Source: Cliona cf. orientalis
Taxonomy: Eukaryota; Porifera; Demospongiae; Clionaida; Clionaidae
Assembly: GCA_963930775.1 (NCBI GenBank)
Contig: OZ005700.1
Span: forward strand, 2,249,476 to 2,313,475
Direction of reading: 5' to 3'
Length of the DNA: 64,000 nucleotides
Notes under the pieces: generated by a model
The model's database searches: none
Told to the model about the DNA's origin: nothing
What the model saw: only the letters and a program-made list of their open reading frames with translations
Translations under genes and position numbers: made by a program
Shown here: positions 39,613-61,079 of the stretch, in pieces
How the letters are laid out: the number at the start of each line of letters is the position of its first letter
How positions within the stretch are numbered: the stretch's first letter is position 1

Positions 39613-40033
39613 TAGCCTCGTCCCCAGGCTCTCCCAGTTTTTAATGTTACACGCAAAAAACGGGAGGGCCTGGTACGCGAAGTCACGTGCATCGTGTCAT
39701 GATGATCGATCGTGACGTGGCATGACGCGAACAAAAGTAGGTCGATCAAGGTCAACAAAACCGGGTCGTTTCTACGCTATCCATGCCTTCTATCAACTAT
39801 AAACATACAGTTTGAGCCGATGAAGGATCACCTTTTACTCGTATGACAGCGGTATCTCTGTGTCTCTTATCATTTGCGAGCTGTAGCGCTCATAAGTCCG
39901 ATGACCTTCGACCCGCGAGGTGTTGTGGACCTTCTCTCACCTTCTCTCTCCATCACGTGACTTCGCGTACCAGGCCCTCCCCCTTTTCTGCGTGTAACAT
40001 TGAAAACGTGGGAGTGGCCTGGGGACGAGGCTA
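39613..40033. mobile_element. hAT-like MITE, TAGCCTCG family, 8-bp target duplication
   Basis: Begins TAGCCTCGTCCCCAGGC and ends GCCTGGGGACGAGGCTA. The arms continue inward (TGTTACACGC versus GCGTGTAACA; CTGGTACGCGAAGTCACGTG versus its reverse complement). The octamer GACTAAGC directly abuts both ends (39605-39612 and 40034-40041). No transposase. It sits about 80 bp upstream of the copy A start. Confidence 0.8.
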
Positions 40034-40146
40034 GACTAAGCTTTATGATGAGGAGAACGCCCACCACGGGGGAACCCCCAACAGAATGAACCGCATAGTC
40101 GGTAAAGGTCGTCATAGCAACCCCGACAGTGACACTCGGATGCATA

Positions 40147-40387
40147 CCTGCCAACCTATCAAAACCGGAAAGTGGGACAAAATCTTTGAAAAAGTGGGAT
40201 TTTTGGCCTGAAAGTGGGACATTGCTAAGAAACTTGGCAAAAATAGCCAAAATTACCAAGTTTGTTAGGAAAAAAGTGCACAAAAAAGTCACAAAAAATA
40301 GGGACAAACCTTATTTTAAGCAAAGAAAAAGCGGGACAGTGCACCAAAAATAGGGACTGTCCCTCCAAAATAGGGACGGTTGGTAAG
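40147..40387. mobile_element. Short TIR element with internal AAAGTGGGAC-type repeats
   Basis: CCTGCCAACC at the left opposes GGTTGGTAAG at the right, with TA flanking both ends (40145-40146 and 40388-40389). Inside are repeated GTGGGAC/ATAGGGAC and AAAAATAG motifs. Mariner-type MITE by structure. Confidence 0.5.
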
Positions 40388-40568
40388 TATGCGGATGCCT
40401 ATGCACACTGTTGCAAGTTAGTTTTGAATTTCCAAGTGATGAAATAGAAATTAGGCATCATTAAACAAAATTAATACAGATATAAATATTATTATACATT
40501 AAAAATTTTTTTTTAATATTGATTAGAGGTAATAGGGTCGAGTAGCGTTTAAATAATAACACATCAGT

Positions 40569-51552
<10,984 letters not shown>

Positions 51553-51790
51553 GATCACTGCCAGAGAGAAGGTGACACTGATCAGAAAACTCAGACACAT
51601 ACGCACATGGAAGTAAAAGGCCACGCCCACTATATCCGTGAGCATACAAAGGGGAATCCCCATCATCGGCTATGTCTATAAAACCATGGATCGCAAAAGT
51701 TATTTGTATACTCTGCTTGCGAATAAAATTTGCAACCTCCAAGAAATTAAGTTCCTCCTCCCTCTTTGATACCTGCAAGCCTTCAGAAAG
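51553..51790. promoter_or_regulatory. Putative bidirectional promoter (thioesterase copy B / unknown gene copy 1)
   Basis: A 238-bp spacer between divergent start codons; function inferred from position. No clear core motif is seen. Confidence 0.4.
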
Positions 51791-54700
51791 ATGTCGGAGA
51801 CTGAAGCATTGGGGGAGCAGTCTGTGAGTGACGATTGAGCTCGGTGTTCAGCATGCACTAGATGTAACTCGAGAACATTAGCTAAACTCTTTTCCTATTA
51901 GCTAGATGCCGCAAGTTTCAAAGGAGAGGGGTGCATTTTGGCATAGATACTTTTTAGGGAGAGATTCATCTAGATTCCTGCGCATGCGTGAATATTCTTT
52001 CTCGCTCCCTCTTCAACTCTCTCTCCTCCCTGCAGCCTACAGACAGTTTGACTCTGAGACCCAAGGAACTGATCCCTCCAGGTAGTCCAGTTAGATTTGA
52101 AGATCTGTGCAACGGAAAGAAACGATCGAGTACGGCAGATGTGTCGCCAGGAGAGGATGAGCCAAGCTTCGGCGTCTCTCCTGGTACAGAATCGGCCGCC
52201 AAGAATGATTGCGTCAACTACGTGGACGGTAAGGTTTGAACCCGATACAGATTAGCACCCACTGACCACATCAACCACGCATTCCTTACTAGTGGTTAAA
52301 ATCATTATCATGTAGGTAGTAATCCCCCAGAATGTCTTACTCCAACTTTGGAAGATTGTGCACTATCCGAGATGCTGGTGAAACTGGCAAACAAAGACAA
52401 GTATTACGTTGGAGGTGAAATGATAAATCAGCAAATCAGAGGAGTAAAACTAGTGGGACAAACGTAAGACTTGGTGTTTTTAGAATCATGAATCGTATAG
52501 CTATTAATTATTATTTACTGTGGGCCTCTTAATTGTCAAGCTATATTATAATAATTACATCGCTAGCCACACAACGGTCTGCATGCATGTATGTGCAAGT
52601 TATTAATAACAATGTAATTATTATGTATTTAATTACTGGTACCATTATTTCAGGCCTACGCCTGATGAATGTCTTTCCCCATTCTGGACGAAACAATTCC
52701 CAGGGCATATTGATGACGTTAACAGGGATGGACCTGGGGGAGAGAAGAAAGATAGTTCACCAAGTGCTGGTACGACTGGCAAGAAGAAGTCACCGGTGAC
52801 CCTGAGCATGGCCGATAATAGGATGTTTGTCATCAACAATGGGAGAGTGGTGGAGGATGGAGCCAGCCTGGGGCGCCTGAAGAGCAGTGTAGCTGCTGCC
52901 ACCGTCGCCAAGGGTGATCACACCGGCCTTGTGAGTGCTGATCAAGATTTTTTTTTTTTTTTTTTTGTCTATAAAACTTTCTGCATTACAAAGCAGTGGA
53001 TACACAATAGCAAAAGCTAATCGAGTGTGCACCCAGGGAACCAAAAAACAAAAAACAAAAGACAGAATACATACTTAAGTATAGAGCAAACGTTTAAATG
53101 AAGACAAGGTAGTGGTGCACACCTGGCTATCATCAAGAGAATTTCATGCAGCAATACTACTTGGCACAAATGAATTATAAAAATAATTGGTACGTGCAAA
53201 TGGACATCTAAGAGTGTCAGTTCTAGCTAGTCTCTCCGAGTGAGCTGCCTGCCTCTGAAATATAGCCTCCGGAAAATAGCATAGATTGTGGATGATCTTG
53301 TACACTTGTGCTAGTTTTAGATGCAACCTTCTTTCACTCAGTCTAGGGATATCAGTTACTTCGAGCATACTGTTATAGTTAGCATCCCATTGATGTGTAA
53401 CAAGTTTCAAAGCAAATTTTTGGACCGATTCCAACGATTAAAATAATATTAGTTTTAGCACTGAAGCTATTATATATCTGGCAGAGTAAACCGAAAGGGA
53501 TATAAAGCCACGTACTGGAGATTATATTAAATAGCTAATTATAATAAAGTATTATACCTCAGTTTTTTCCCTCAATGATTTGGTCACCTTCATTAATTAT
53601 TGTACAGCTCAGTATGACTGATGATAATAATTATATGCCCTTTAATTAATGCAGCGTTACTACCATGAGGGCATGGTGATGGAACTCATTCCTGGCCAAA
53701 CCCCATGCATGAAGGCTGTGGATGCTATTAATCCAAATGAAAGCATTGATTGTGGTAAGTGTCTGCAGTTATTAATAACTATTAGAATGGTAGCCAGGAG
53801 CATCAATATTATCAATAGTGAGTGAGGAGTCATAGCTACCAACTATCTGATATCATCCCAGGCTTTTCAATGCCACATACATAATAATAGAAAACGCTGG
53901 GATGACTGTGATCCTCTGTCCAGCAAGGAGCTATATAGATATGCTCGAGCTAGCCCTACACTGAGAACTTTCAAGCTATATAATTTTCATACTTTAGGGT
54001 GGGCTGTCTAGGATGCTTAAGTGTGTAGATAATTATCTATGGCTCCTTTTCTGTCAAAATACTTGTCATTGATAGTCACTGGACTAAAAATCAGATTTCC
54101 AATACTAGGAAATGTGCAGTGTATAGGGCAAAATTTCATGTAGACTTTTCTGAAACTGAGGAAATTTTGCCCTATATACTGTACAATTTCCTTTATATTT
54201 CCTTCAACGCAGATTGAAGGAAATATAACTTTTTTTCTAGTGAGTGTTATTGCTACTTTTCTAATAATTGTAGGATCATCAATGAAGGAATGTATTCCAA
54301 ATTCTAAGGTAAAGGTGCTCTCTCCTGTGGAGAAATGCTGGGTCGAGAGCGGATTTTGTGCTTACTTGATTCTTCGCTATGATGATCCCGAAAAACCCCA
54401 GCTTGAAGCAATGAATAGTGTAAGAATTATAATGATACAAAGCATAGTTAGCTATAGCATAATGTGGATTTGGAAAAGGGATTGTGATAAAATCATTGCA
54501 GCATGCTCGTACTGAAAGTTCAATGCCACTTTTGCAATCCATTATCCTTATATCATAATATGCAGCCTACGCTCCACAAGACATTGAAAGAATTAGATAG
54601 CAGCGGTCGCACTCCATCAGATGAGCACTTCACTCCTCTTGTCAACATTGCTAGGGAAAATGCTGGGGAATCACAGAATGATTATACGACTGCACTCTAC

Positions 54701-55102
54701 TTCACTACTGAAAAGTATACCTACTTCATTTATGTCGAGAACCAGAGTCTTGTGCTGAAAAAATACAAAACAGGTGATCCTAGCTCACAGGCAAAGCCAC
54801 AAAACAACAAGCAGTTCCTGGATAAGCGCTATCCCGATTCTTGCAATTCTAAGTGTACATGTGACCCACATCAAGGAAAGGAGGAAGTGGATGAAGGAGC
54901 TACAACGATTGAGAAAACGAGGGTGGATTCTTCTGACACTGAGGATTCAGCAGAGGGCTCGAGTAACGCCAGAAGCAGCTGTGCTAGCAGCCAGCTGAGC
55001 TCACCGGAGGGAGCAAGCATCAGCCCCTCCAAATCAAAAGTTCTCAACACTAATGAGAAACACGAGTCTGAGACTATGGACTCAGGAGTGGAAGCCAACT
55101 AA
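51791..55102 (+). CDS. Unrecognised tandem gene family, copy 1 (477 aa)
   Basis: Seven exons: 51791-51823, 52036-52228, 52316-52463, 52654-52930, 53655-53754, 54274-54419, 54566-55102, phase-consistent throughout. The N-terminus (about residues 1-125, SLTLRPKELIPPGSPVRFED...) is unique to this copy. The shared part begins TPDECLSPFWTKQFPGHIDD, passes a Lys/Ser-rich stretch, then VTLSMADNRMFVINNGRVVE, YYHEGMVMELIPGQ, a Cys-containing ECIPNSK...KCWVESGFCAYLILRYDD segment, PTLHKTLKELDSSGRTPSDE, YFTTEKYTYFIYVENQSLVL and a Ser/Glu-rich acidic tail ending GVEAN. There is no signal peptide or membrane segment. I do not recognise the fold. Intron 4 carries a retrotransposon fragment absent from copy 2. 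Lineage-restricted origin is possible but untested. Confidence 0.75.
52945..53447 (-). mobile_element. 5'-truncated non-LTR retrotransposon (LINE) fragment
   Basis: On the minus strand, 53434-53144 encodes the C-terminal end of a LINE reverse-transcriptase ORF (ESVQKFALKLVTHQWDANYN, then PFARTNYFYNSFVPSS, the usual LxxVQ...RT..Y..SF.P..I..WN end motif). It finishes in a 17-base poly(A), seen as T's at 52950-52966. The homologous intron of copy 2 (58303 onward) reads straight through GATCAAGATTGAAATAATAT with no insertion, so the insertion boundaries are visible. GATT occurs at both junctions. Confidence 0.85.
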
Positions 55103-56886
55103 TTAACTAGCTAATAAAGACATAAACATTACTATAATAGTAATATAAGATTCATAATAAATTCTGTGTAGACTATCATTGCATAATCATTATGTTTGTG
55201 TGTACTCAGCAATATTGATTATTAATAATGCTCACCCAATAATAATATTATGTAAGGGGCATGGAGATAGAATTAACAACAGGAGACCCAATGCCTGAGT
55301 AGTAACATCAGCAGTCTTGTGAACCAGACCCCACCATTTCACAGCACTGTATAATACAAGCATTGTAGAAAGCTTATTATTATATAGAGGGTCAGACTCT
55401 GGGATAGCATATTGGAATGTTTTAATGTGTCGTCATGACATGACATAATATTGTACAAGGTGATTGCATGCAAGATTTTCAACAACAATAATAATATTAT
55501 TAAACTGAGCATCCTCGAACTTATTCCCCCTACTAAGTCATTGAATATCTGTCTAGCTTGTACGAGAGTCATACTGGCAAAATTAGCAATGTAGCTATTA
55601 AACAAAAATAATATTATAGGAGAGGAATTTTAATGAGATGCAAATGATATTCAGCGTCCTTTCAGGAAATTCCGGCCAGGTTCCTGTCACGCCCGTTGGT
55701 GGGAATCGAATGTATTACGCGTATACGCGCCCGCTGAGTCTGATTCACGAGATAGCACTATCATGTTAAAACGATCAAGTATAATATATAATATTTCGCG
55801 CGCATGCGCAAGGGGTAAAGTAATCGGTTGTGTCGTTTGTCTATAATATTTCTTGCTTCTTAATAATAGCAAAGGATACACAATAGCCAGAAGTATATAT
55901 CACGAAATGCTAAACTAAGACTAATCGAGTGTGCACCCTGGTACATAAATACAGTGACAGAAAGGAATATATAAAAACAGGTATAGCTAAACATAATAGT
56001 TTAAAAGTCAAGTTGGGCTGCTTTTAAGAGCCAGCTTAAATGACTGGAGACTTGGGGTAAGTACTAGGTCCTCCTCTAGCGAGTTCCAAGCTCTGATGCT
56101 ACTGGGGACAAATGAATTATAATAATAGTTAGTTCGTGCAAAGGGACAGTGCAGAGTTTGTGCCCTGGCCAGTCTGCTTGAATGTGCCAATTGGATTTGT
56201 AGAATATCATCGTTGTGGTTGTCGTCACGGCGTTGTCGTCGTGAGCACAAAAATCGCCATATCTCGAGATGTAGGCATCTAAGCAACTCGTAAGCACAAC
56301 GAACCAATCAAATTCGGCGAAAAACTGACTTCAGTATGCGTCAAATCGATAGACACGGTCCACGGGCGTCACAAATAGTGTCTTTTTGTTGGCTAACGTA
56401 GCCACACCTATCGACAGTGCCTACTAGACTCAATCGAAATCGTTATGTACAGACATCCTAATTAGATCATTGGCGCGTGGTTATGACGCAATCACGCGCG
56501 TGTAGCTATAATGTAAGTAACACGGCCATGCACACAAAAGCAACTCTATAGATTGCGCAATATACGCGCGGAGTATGTGCTCTACAGAGCTCTAGTATTA
56601 TAAAGCCATAATAATAATAATATTATGACACAAACAGCCAATTAATTTATTGCATGCTATCATGCAAAGTATGCCTTTCTATGGCTATGCCGTGGGAGTG
56701 GTATGGTAACGAGGCTAGGGGCTATCCCCAGGGAATCCCCAGGGAATCCCCAGGGAATCTCCAGGCCCTCTTGCACAACCTATAAAGCTGAATAGGCCTG
56801 GGAATATATGACTTTATAGCATCTAAGCTCGTGTATGACAAGCCTATACCGGGCACGCAATTTTTTTCTTCCTTCGAGAGAGCCTC
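55103..56886. other. Intergenic region between tandem copies 1 and 2 of the unknown gene
   Basis: Contains the copy 1 3' UTR, a LINE fragment (55865-56250) and the copy 2 upstream region. The segment at 56545-56600 (GATTGCGCAATATACGCG, AGTATGTGCTCTACAGAGCT) reappears in reverse complement at 60147-60200, upstream of the third first exon. A triplicated GGGAATCCCCA unit lies at about 56725-56760. No further gene is supported. Confidence 0.55.
55865..56250 (-). mobile_element. LINE 3'-end fragment, second copy
   Basis: The minus strand from about 56190 to 56010 encodes RAQTLHCPFARTNYYYNSFV, then PSSIRAWNSLEEDLVL and FKLALKSSP, related to the fragment at 52945-53447 but reaching further to the ORF stop at 56008. 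The 3' UTR shares GGATACACAATAGC and TAATCGAGTGTGCACCC with the other fragment. 5'-truncated. Confidence 0.75.
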
Positions 56887-59722
56887 ATGGCTATGAACCA
56901 AGCAGACTTCGGCCGCCAGCCGCCCCAGCAGAAACCGTCAAGTCAGGCGCATCAAGTGACTGGCCATAGTATGCTCGAAAAGCAGCGGGATTTTGATTTT
57001 GAAGAGCAAACCAGCATCTCCAGGTATATCACGAGAGGGTCTCTCCGAGTCTGCGTGATACACCCCCGGCGGACTCCGCATTCAACAACACCGGACTCCG
57101 GATCCCGGGATCTATGGCCCCGATATGCGCATTAGTATGGTAGTGTATGTACTCCGGAATAGCGAGCGCCAACTCCAGACTCCGCGATCAGGAATACCGG
57201 AGTCCGGAGGCCGCACTTATAAAAACACCGTACTCCGTATTAACTAATTCCGGACCCCGGGCCCGGACCGTGAGATGAAAATTTAATACTTACGTCGACT
57301 AAGCCACGCACAATAGATTTCATCGCAGTAGGCACGCGGTGTTTCCTTGACCTTTGACCTTACGAGGCACAGAAGAGAAAATGACCTTCCTTTTTTTCAG
57401 CCAAAAAATTGATAAAACTTGAAATTAATTGTCTATGATATAACTTACAGGAGTGGGCGTGGTTAACCGTATTCGAGCTATACTATAGTGTATTAGGAGT
57501 CTCGTCCCCAGGTTTGGGTTTGGGGGGTGGGGTCTGGGCACGAGACTAAAGCTAGGTTAGGATCAAAGCTATGATGGGCGTGGCTTAGTCCTCTCACGCG
57601 GTAGACGTCTTGTGCAACGCCATATTATTATAACTCGTCAAAATAGTAATCTGTAATCATCTGTATCCCAATATAATTTACCATTTTCTTGCAGATACCA
57701 CAGTCGGTGGACTTAGGCTAAGTCTTAGCCACGCCCATTATGTGATCCAGATCCTATAGCAATTTCATAGCCCGGAGTCCGGTATTGTACAATCCGGATC
57801 GAGTCCGGGATTTTAAGTTCGTCCGGACTCCGGTATTGCTGATCGCGGAGTCCGGAGCCATGAATGGCGGGATCCGGAGTCCGATATTATACAGCAATAG
57901 CCATCAACTTAATAATATTATATAGTACTTGTCAAGCTATCACGAGCTACACTATAATTATTATAATATTATTATTACGGTCTGCATGCATTGTGAACTT
58001 TATTCAGCCTATTACATTATTTCAGGCCAACGCCTGATGAATGTCTCCCCCCATTCTGGACAAAACAATTCCCAGGGCATATTGATGACGTTAGCAGCAA
58101 TGGACCTGGGGGAGAGAAGAAAGATAGTTCACCAAGTGCTGGTACAACTGGCAAGAAGAAGTACCCGGTGACCCTGAGCATGGTTGACAATAGGATATTT
58201 GTCATCACCAACAGCAGAGTGGTGGAGGATGGGGACAGCCTGGGGCACCTAAAAAGCAGCGTAGCTGCTGCCACTGTGGCCAAGAGTGATCACACCGGCC
58301 TTGTGAGTGTTGATCAAGATTGAAATAATATTAGTTTTAGCACTGAAGCTATATCTTGGCAAATTAGCTAAACCGACTCAATAATTTTGGTCACCTTCAT
58401 TAATTTTATTACTTGTCCTATTTAAGTACAGTTCAGTATGACTGATGAGAATATGTCCCCTTTATCCATGCAGCGTTACTACCATGAGGGCATGGTTATG
58501 GAACTCATTCCTGGCCAACCCCCATGCATGAAGGCTGTGGATGCTATTAATCCAAATGAAAGCATTGATTGTGGTAAGTGTCTGCAGTTATTAATAACTA
58601 TTAGAATGGTAGCCAGGAGCATCAATATTATCAGTAGTGAGGAGTCGTAGCTACCAACTATCTGATAGTAGCTAGCCTCGTCCCTAACTTTTCAATGTCC
58701 CATGCATACAAAAAACGTTAACGCTGCATGGGACAACTGTGATCCTCTCTCCAGCCATATAGGAGGTAGGGCTTTGAGCCCCACAGAAACTTTCAAGCTT
58801 TAGGGTGGGGCCCAGGGCTTTCTAAGATGCCTAAGTGTGCATGTAGTTCTTCTGTCAAAAAACTTATTTATAACAATGTTATGGTTCTAATTATCTTAGG
58901 ATCATCAATGAAGGAATGTATTCCAAATTCTAAAATCAAGGTGCTCTCTCCTGTGGAGAAATGCTGGGTCGAGAGCAGATTTTGTGCTTACTTGGTTCTT
59001 CGCTATGATGATCCCGAAAACCCCCAGCTTGAAGCAATGAATAGTGTAAGAATTAATGACACAATTAATGCATATAGTATAATGCGAATTTGGAACTGAA
59101 AGGGATTGTGGTAAAATCATTGCATGTCTGTACTAAAAGTTTAATGCCACTTTTGCAACCATTATCCTTATATTGTAATATGCAGCCTACGCTCCACAAG
59201 ACATTGAAAGAATTAGATAGCAGTGGTCGCACTCTGTCAGATGAGCACTTTACTCCTCTTGTCAACATTGCTAGGGAAAATGCTGGGGAATCACAGAATG
59301 ATTATACGACTGCACTCTACTTCACTACTGAAAAGTATACCTACTTCATTTATGTCGAGAACCAGAGTCTTGTGCTGAAGAAATACAAAACAGGTGACCC
59401 TAGCTCACAGGCAAAGCCACAAAACAACAAGCAGTTCCTGGATAAGCGCTATCCAGATTCTTGCAATTTTAAGTGTACGTGTGACCCACATCAAGGAAAG
59501 GAGGAAGTGAACGAAGGAGCTAAAACGATTGAGAAAACAAGGGTGGATTCTTCTGACACTGAGGATTCAGCAGAGGGCTTGAGTAACGCCAGAAGCAGCT
59601 GTGCTAGCAGCCAGCTGAACTCACCGGAGGGAGCAAGCATCAGCCCCTCCAAATCAAAAGTTTTCCATGCTAATGAGAAACATGAGTCTGAAACTATGGA
59701 CTCAGGAGTGGAGGCCAACTAA
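56887..59722 (+). CDS. Unrecognised tandem gene family, copy 2 (398 aa)
   Basis: Five exons: 56887-57023, 58026-58302, 58474-58573, 58900-59045, 59186-59722. The last four have exactly the lengths of copy 1 exons 4-7 and differ at only scattered bases, so this is a recent tandem duplicate. Copy 1's exons 1-3 are absent. A different first exon (MAMNQADFGRQPPQQKPSSQ..., ending TCC AG|GTATAT) supplies the matching phase 2, giving ...TSISRPTPDECLPPFWTK. The assignment of exon 1 rests on phase, position and its resemblance to 60763-60923; it needs transcript support. Conserved segments are as in copy 1. Intron 1 contains a CCGGAGTCCGG-rich inverted-repeat element. Function is unknown. Confidence 0.7.
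57040..57905. mobile_element. GC-rich inverted-repeat element built of CCGGAGTCCGG motifs
   Basis: Both ends carry dense GGACTCCGG/CCGGAGTCC units with GATCCGG and GATCGCGGAGTC-type spacers. The left cluster (57070-57260) is an imperfect reverse complement of the right cluster (57770-57890), for example CGCGATCAGGAATACCGGAG versus CTCCGGTATTGCTGATCGCG. Between them is an ordinary AT-rich segment. Lies in intron 1 of copy 2. Confidence 0.6.
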
Positions 59723-60762
59723 TTTTAAATAATAAAAACATAAATATTACTATAAATAGATTCCATATTGTATGTTATAATAATATTATAGAGGCTGAAC
59801 AATTACTATGTTTGCATGCTGTATTGATTATTGATACTCCTCGCCCAACAAGGGCCACGTAGATGAAATATAAAGTAAGTCAGGGAAAATAAGTGAGCAG
59901 CAACATCAGTAGCTAGTCTCGTGAACCAGATCACTGCTTTCCACACATCACGGGACTCTGGCCTTAATTAACACAGTGGAATGTTTACGTCACATATTAA
60001 TTGACTATACCCGGTACTGGCAAAAATTAATTATAACCTATTTTTTTCAGCTGCTATCTGTGTACGCATACGGACAACCGGGCATGCGCGAAACAATTCG
60101 TAGCAGGCGCATGCGTGCTGTTTGTCGTTGATGCTATATACCATAGACTAGAGCTCTGTAGAGCACATACCCAGCGCGCACATTGTGCAATCTATAGATT
60201 TACTTTCGGTGCATGGTTATAATTTTGTAAACTTCAGAGAAATGGAAATGCTGCTTAGCCTACTGGGGGTTCCAGTGACACTTGAGAAAGCGCTCTCTGC
60301 ACCCAGACCTAGCACAAACTAGGAACTTATGAATTTCTACCTATATTTTTTATAACAATAGTAGTATATATGGCTGTCTTACATTATGATTGGTTCCACA
60401 GATTTCAGTCACTATAGACATCACGAGCATTATTTAGAACATCGACGATCTTTACCAATCATACGCTTGGCCACTGGTTGTGCGCATGAGCAGAAAGCAC
60501 AATGGGTATGCATGGGGTGGGGTCTGGGGACGAGACTATGCATGATAATACATTGATGGGGGTAATGCTACCAGTAACAGGGGGTATCCCAGGGATTTTC
60601 CGGACTATTAAAGTCTATACTAGTTAAAAGCTTGTTGTTAGCTGGCACCTAGCTTTGTAGGAGGCTAACTGGCACAGAGGAAAAGGCACCTTTACTGATC
60701 TTGATAACTAAGCTCGTGATATTAAAGCCAGCGCAAAGTTCGTGCTTCACTTGCAGAGACTC
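59723..60762. other. Intergenic region upstream of the third first exon
   Basis: Holds the 3' UTR of copy 2, a reverse-complement copy of the 56545-56600 segment at about 60147-60200, and a GGGGTCTGGGGACGAGACTA transposon end at 60519-60538. No gene is supported. Confidence 0.45.
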
Positions 60763-60923
60763 ATGGCTATAAACCAAGCTGACGAGAAGGACTTTCAGCC
60801 AATTAGCGAGGAATCATCGAGTCAGGCACACCAAGAAGAGCTAGTGATGATGGGCCCTGAGCGTACATGTAACCTCAAAAGGCCGCGGAATTCAGATTCT
60901 GAAGAGCCAATCAGCACCTCCAG
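60763..60923 (+). CDS. First exon of a third unknown-family copy (partial)
   Basis: MAINQADEKDFQPISEESSSQ... with the closing segment SDSEEPISTS ending TCC AG|GTATTA. It resembles copy 2's exon 1 (MAMNQADFG..., ending EEQTSIS) at both ends and in its phase-2 donor. The TIR element at 61080-63574 begins 157 bases downstream. No exon matching TPDECL... is visible before 64000, so the gene either continues outside the window or is a broken duplicate. Confidence 0.5.
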
Positions 60924-61079
60924 GTATTATAATATACGCTGTGTCTACAGTGCCGTACCGGCACCGCAATTTAAGCGTTATAGTGCCGGTAAATCCATAT
61001 AAAATGCTGTACTCTTACGTAGCCCTAGTCCCCGCCCCCTCCTGCATATGGCAATATAAATTTGCCGGCACTCTAGACA

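Larger units (their letters stand above)
39531..40568. other. Intergenic region between thioesterase copies A and B
   Basis: Made up mainly of two mobile elements (39613-40033 and 40147-40387), with copy A's short promoter region next to 39531 and copy B's 3' end at the right. Confidence 0.6.

Noticed and set aside
55680-55760. Possible tRNA-like sequence (ATTCGATTCCCACC on the minus strand resembles a T-arm/B-box)
   Set aside because: I could not fold a complete cloverleaf with a matching acceptor stem and A-box; at best a tRNA-derived SINE remnant.
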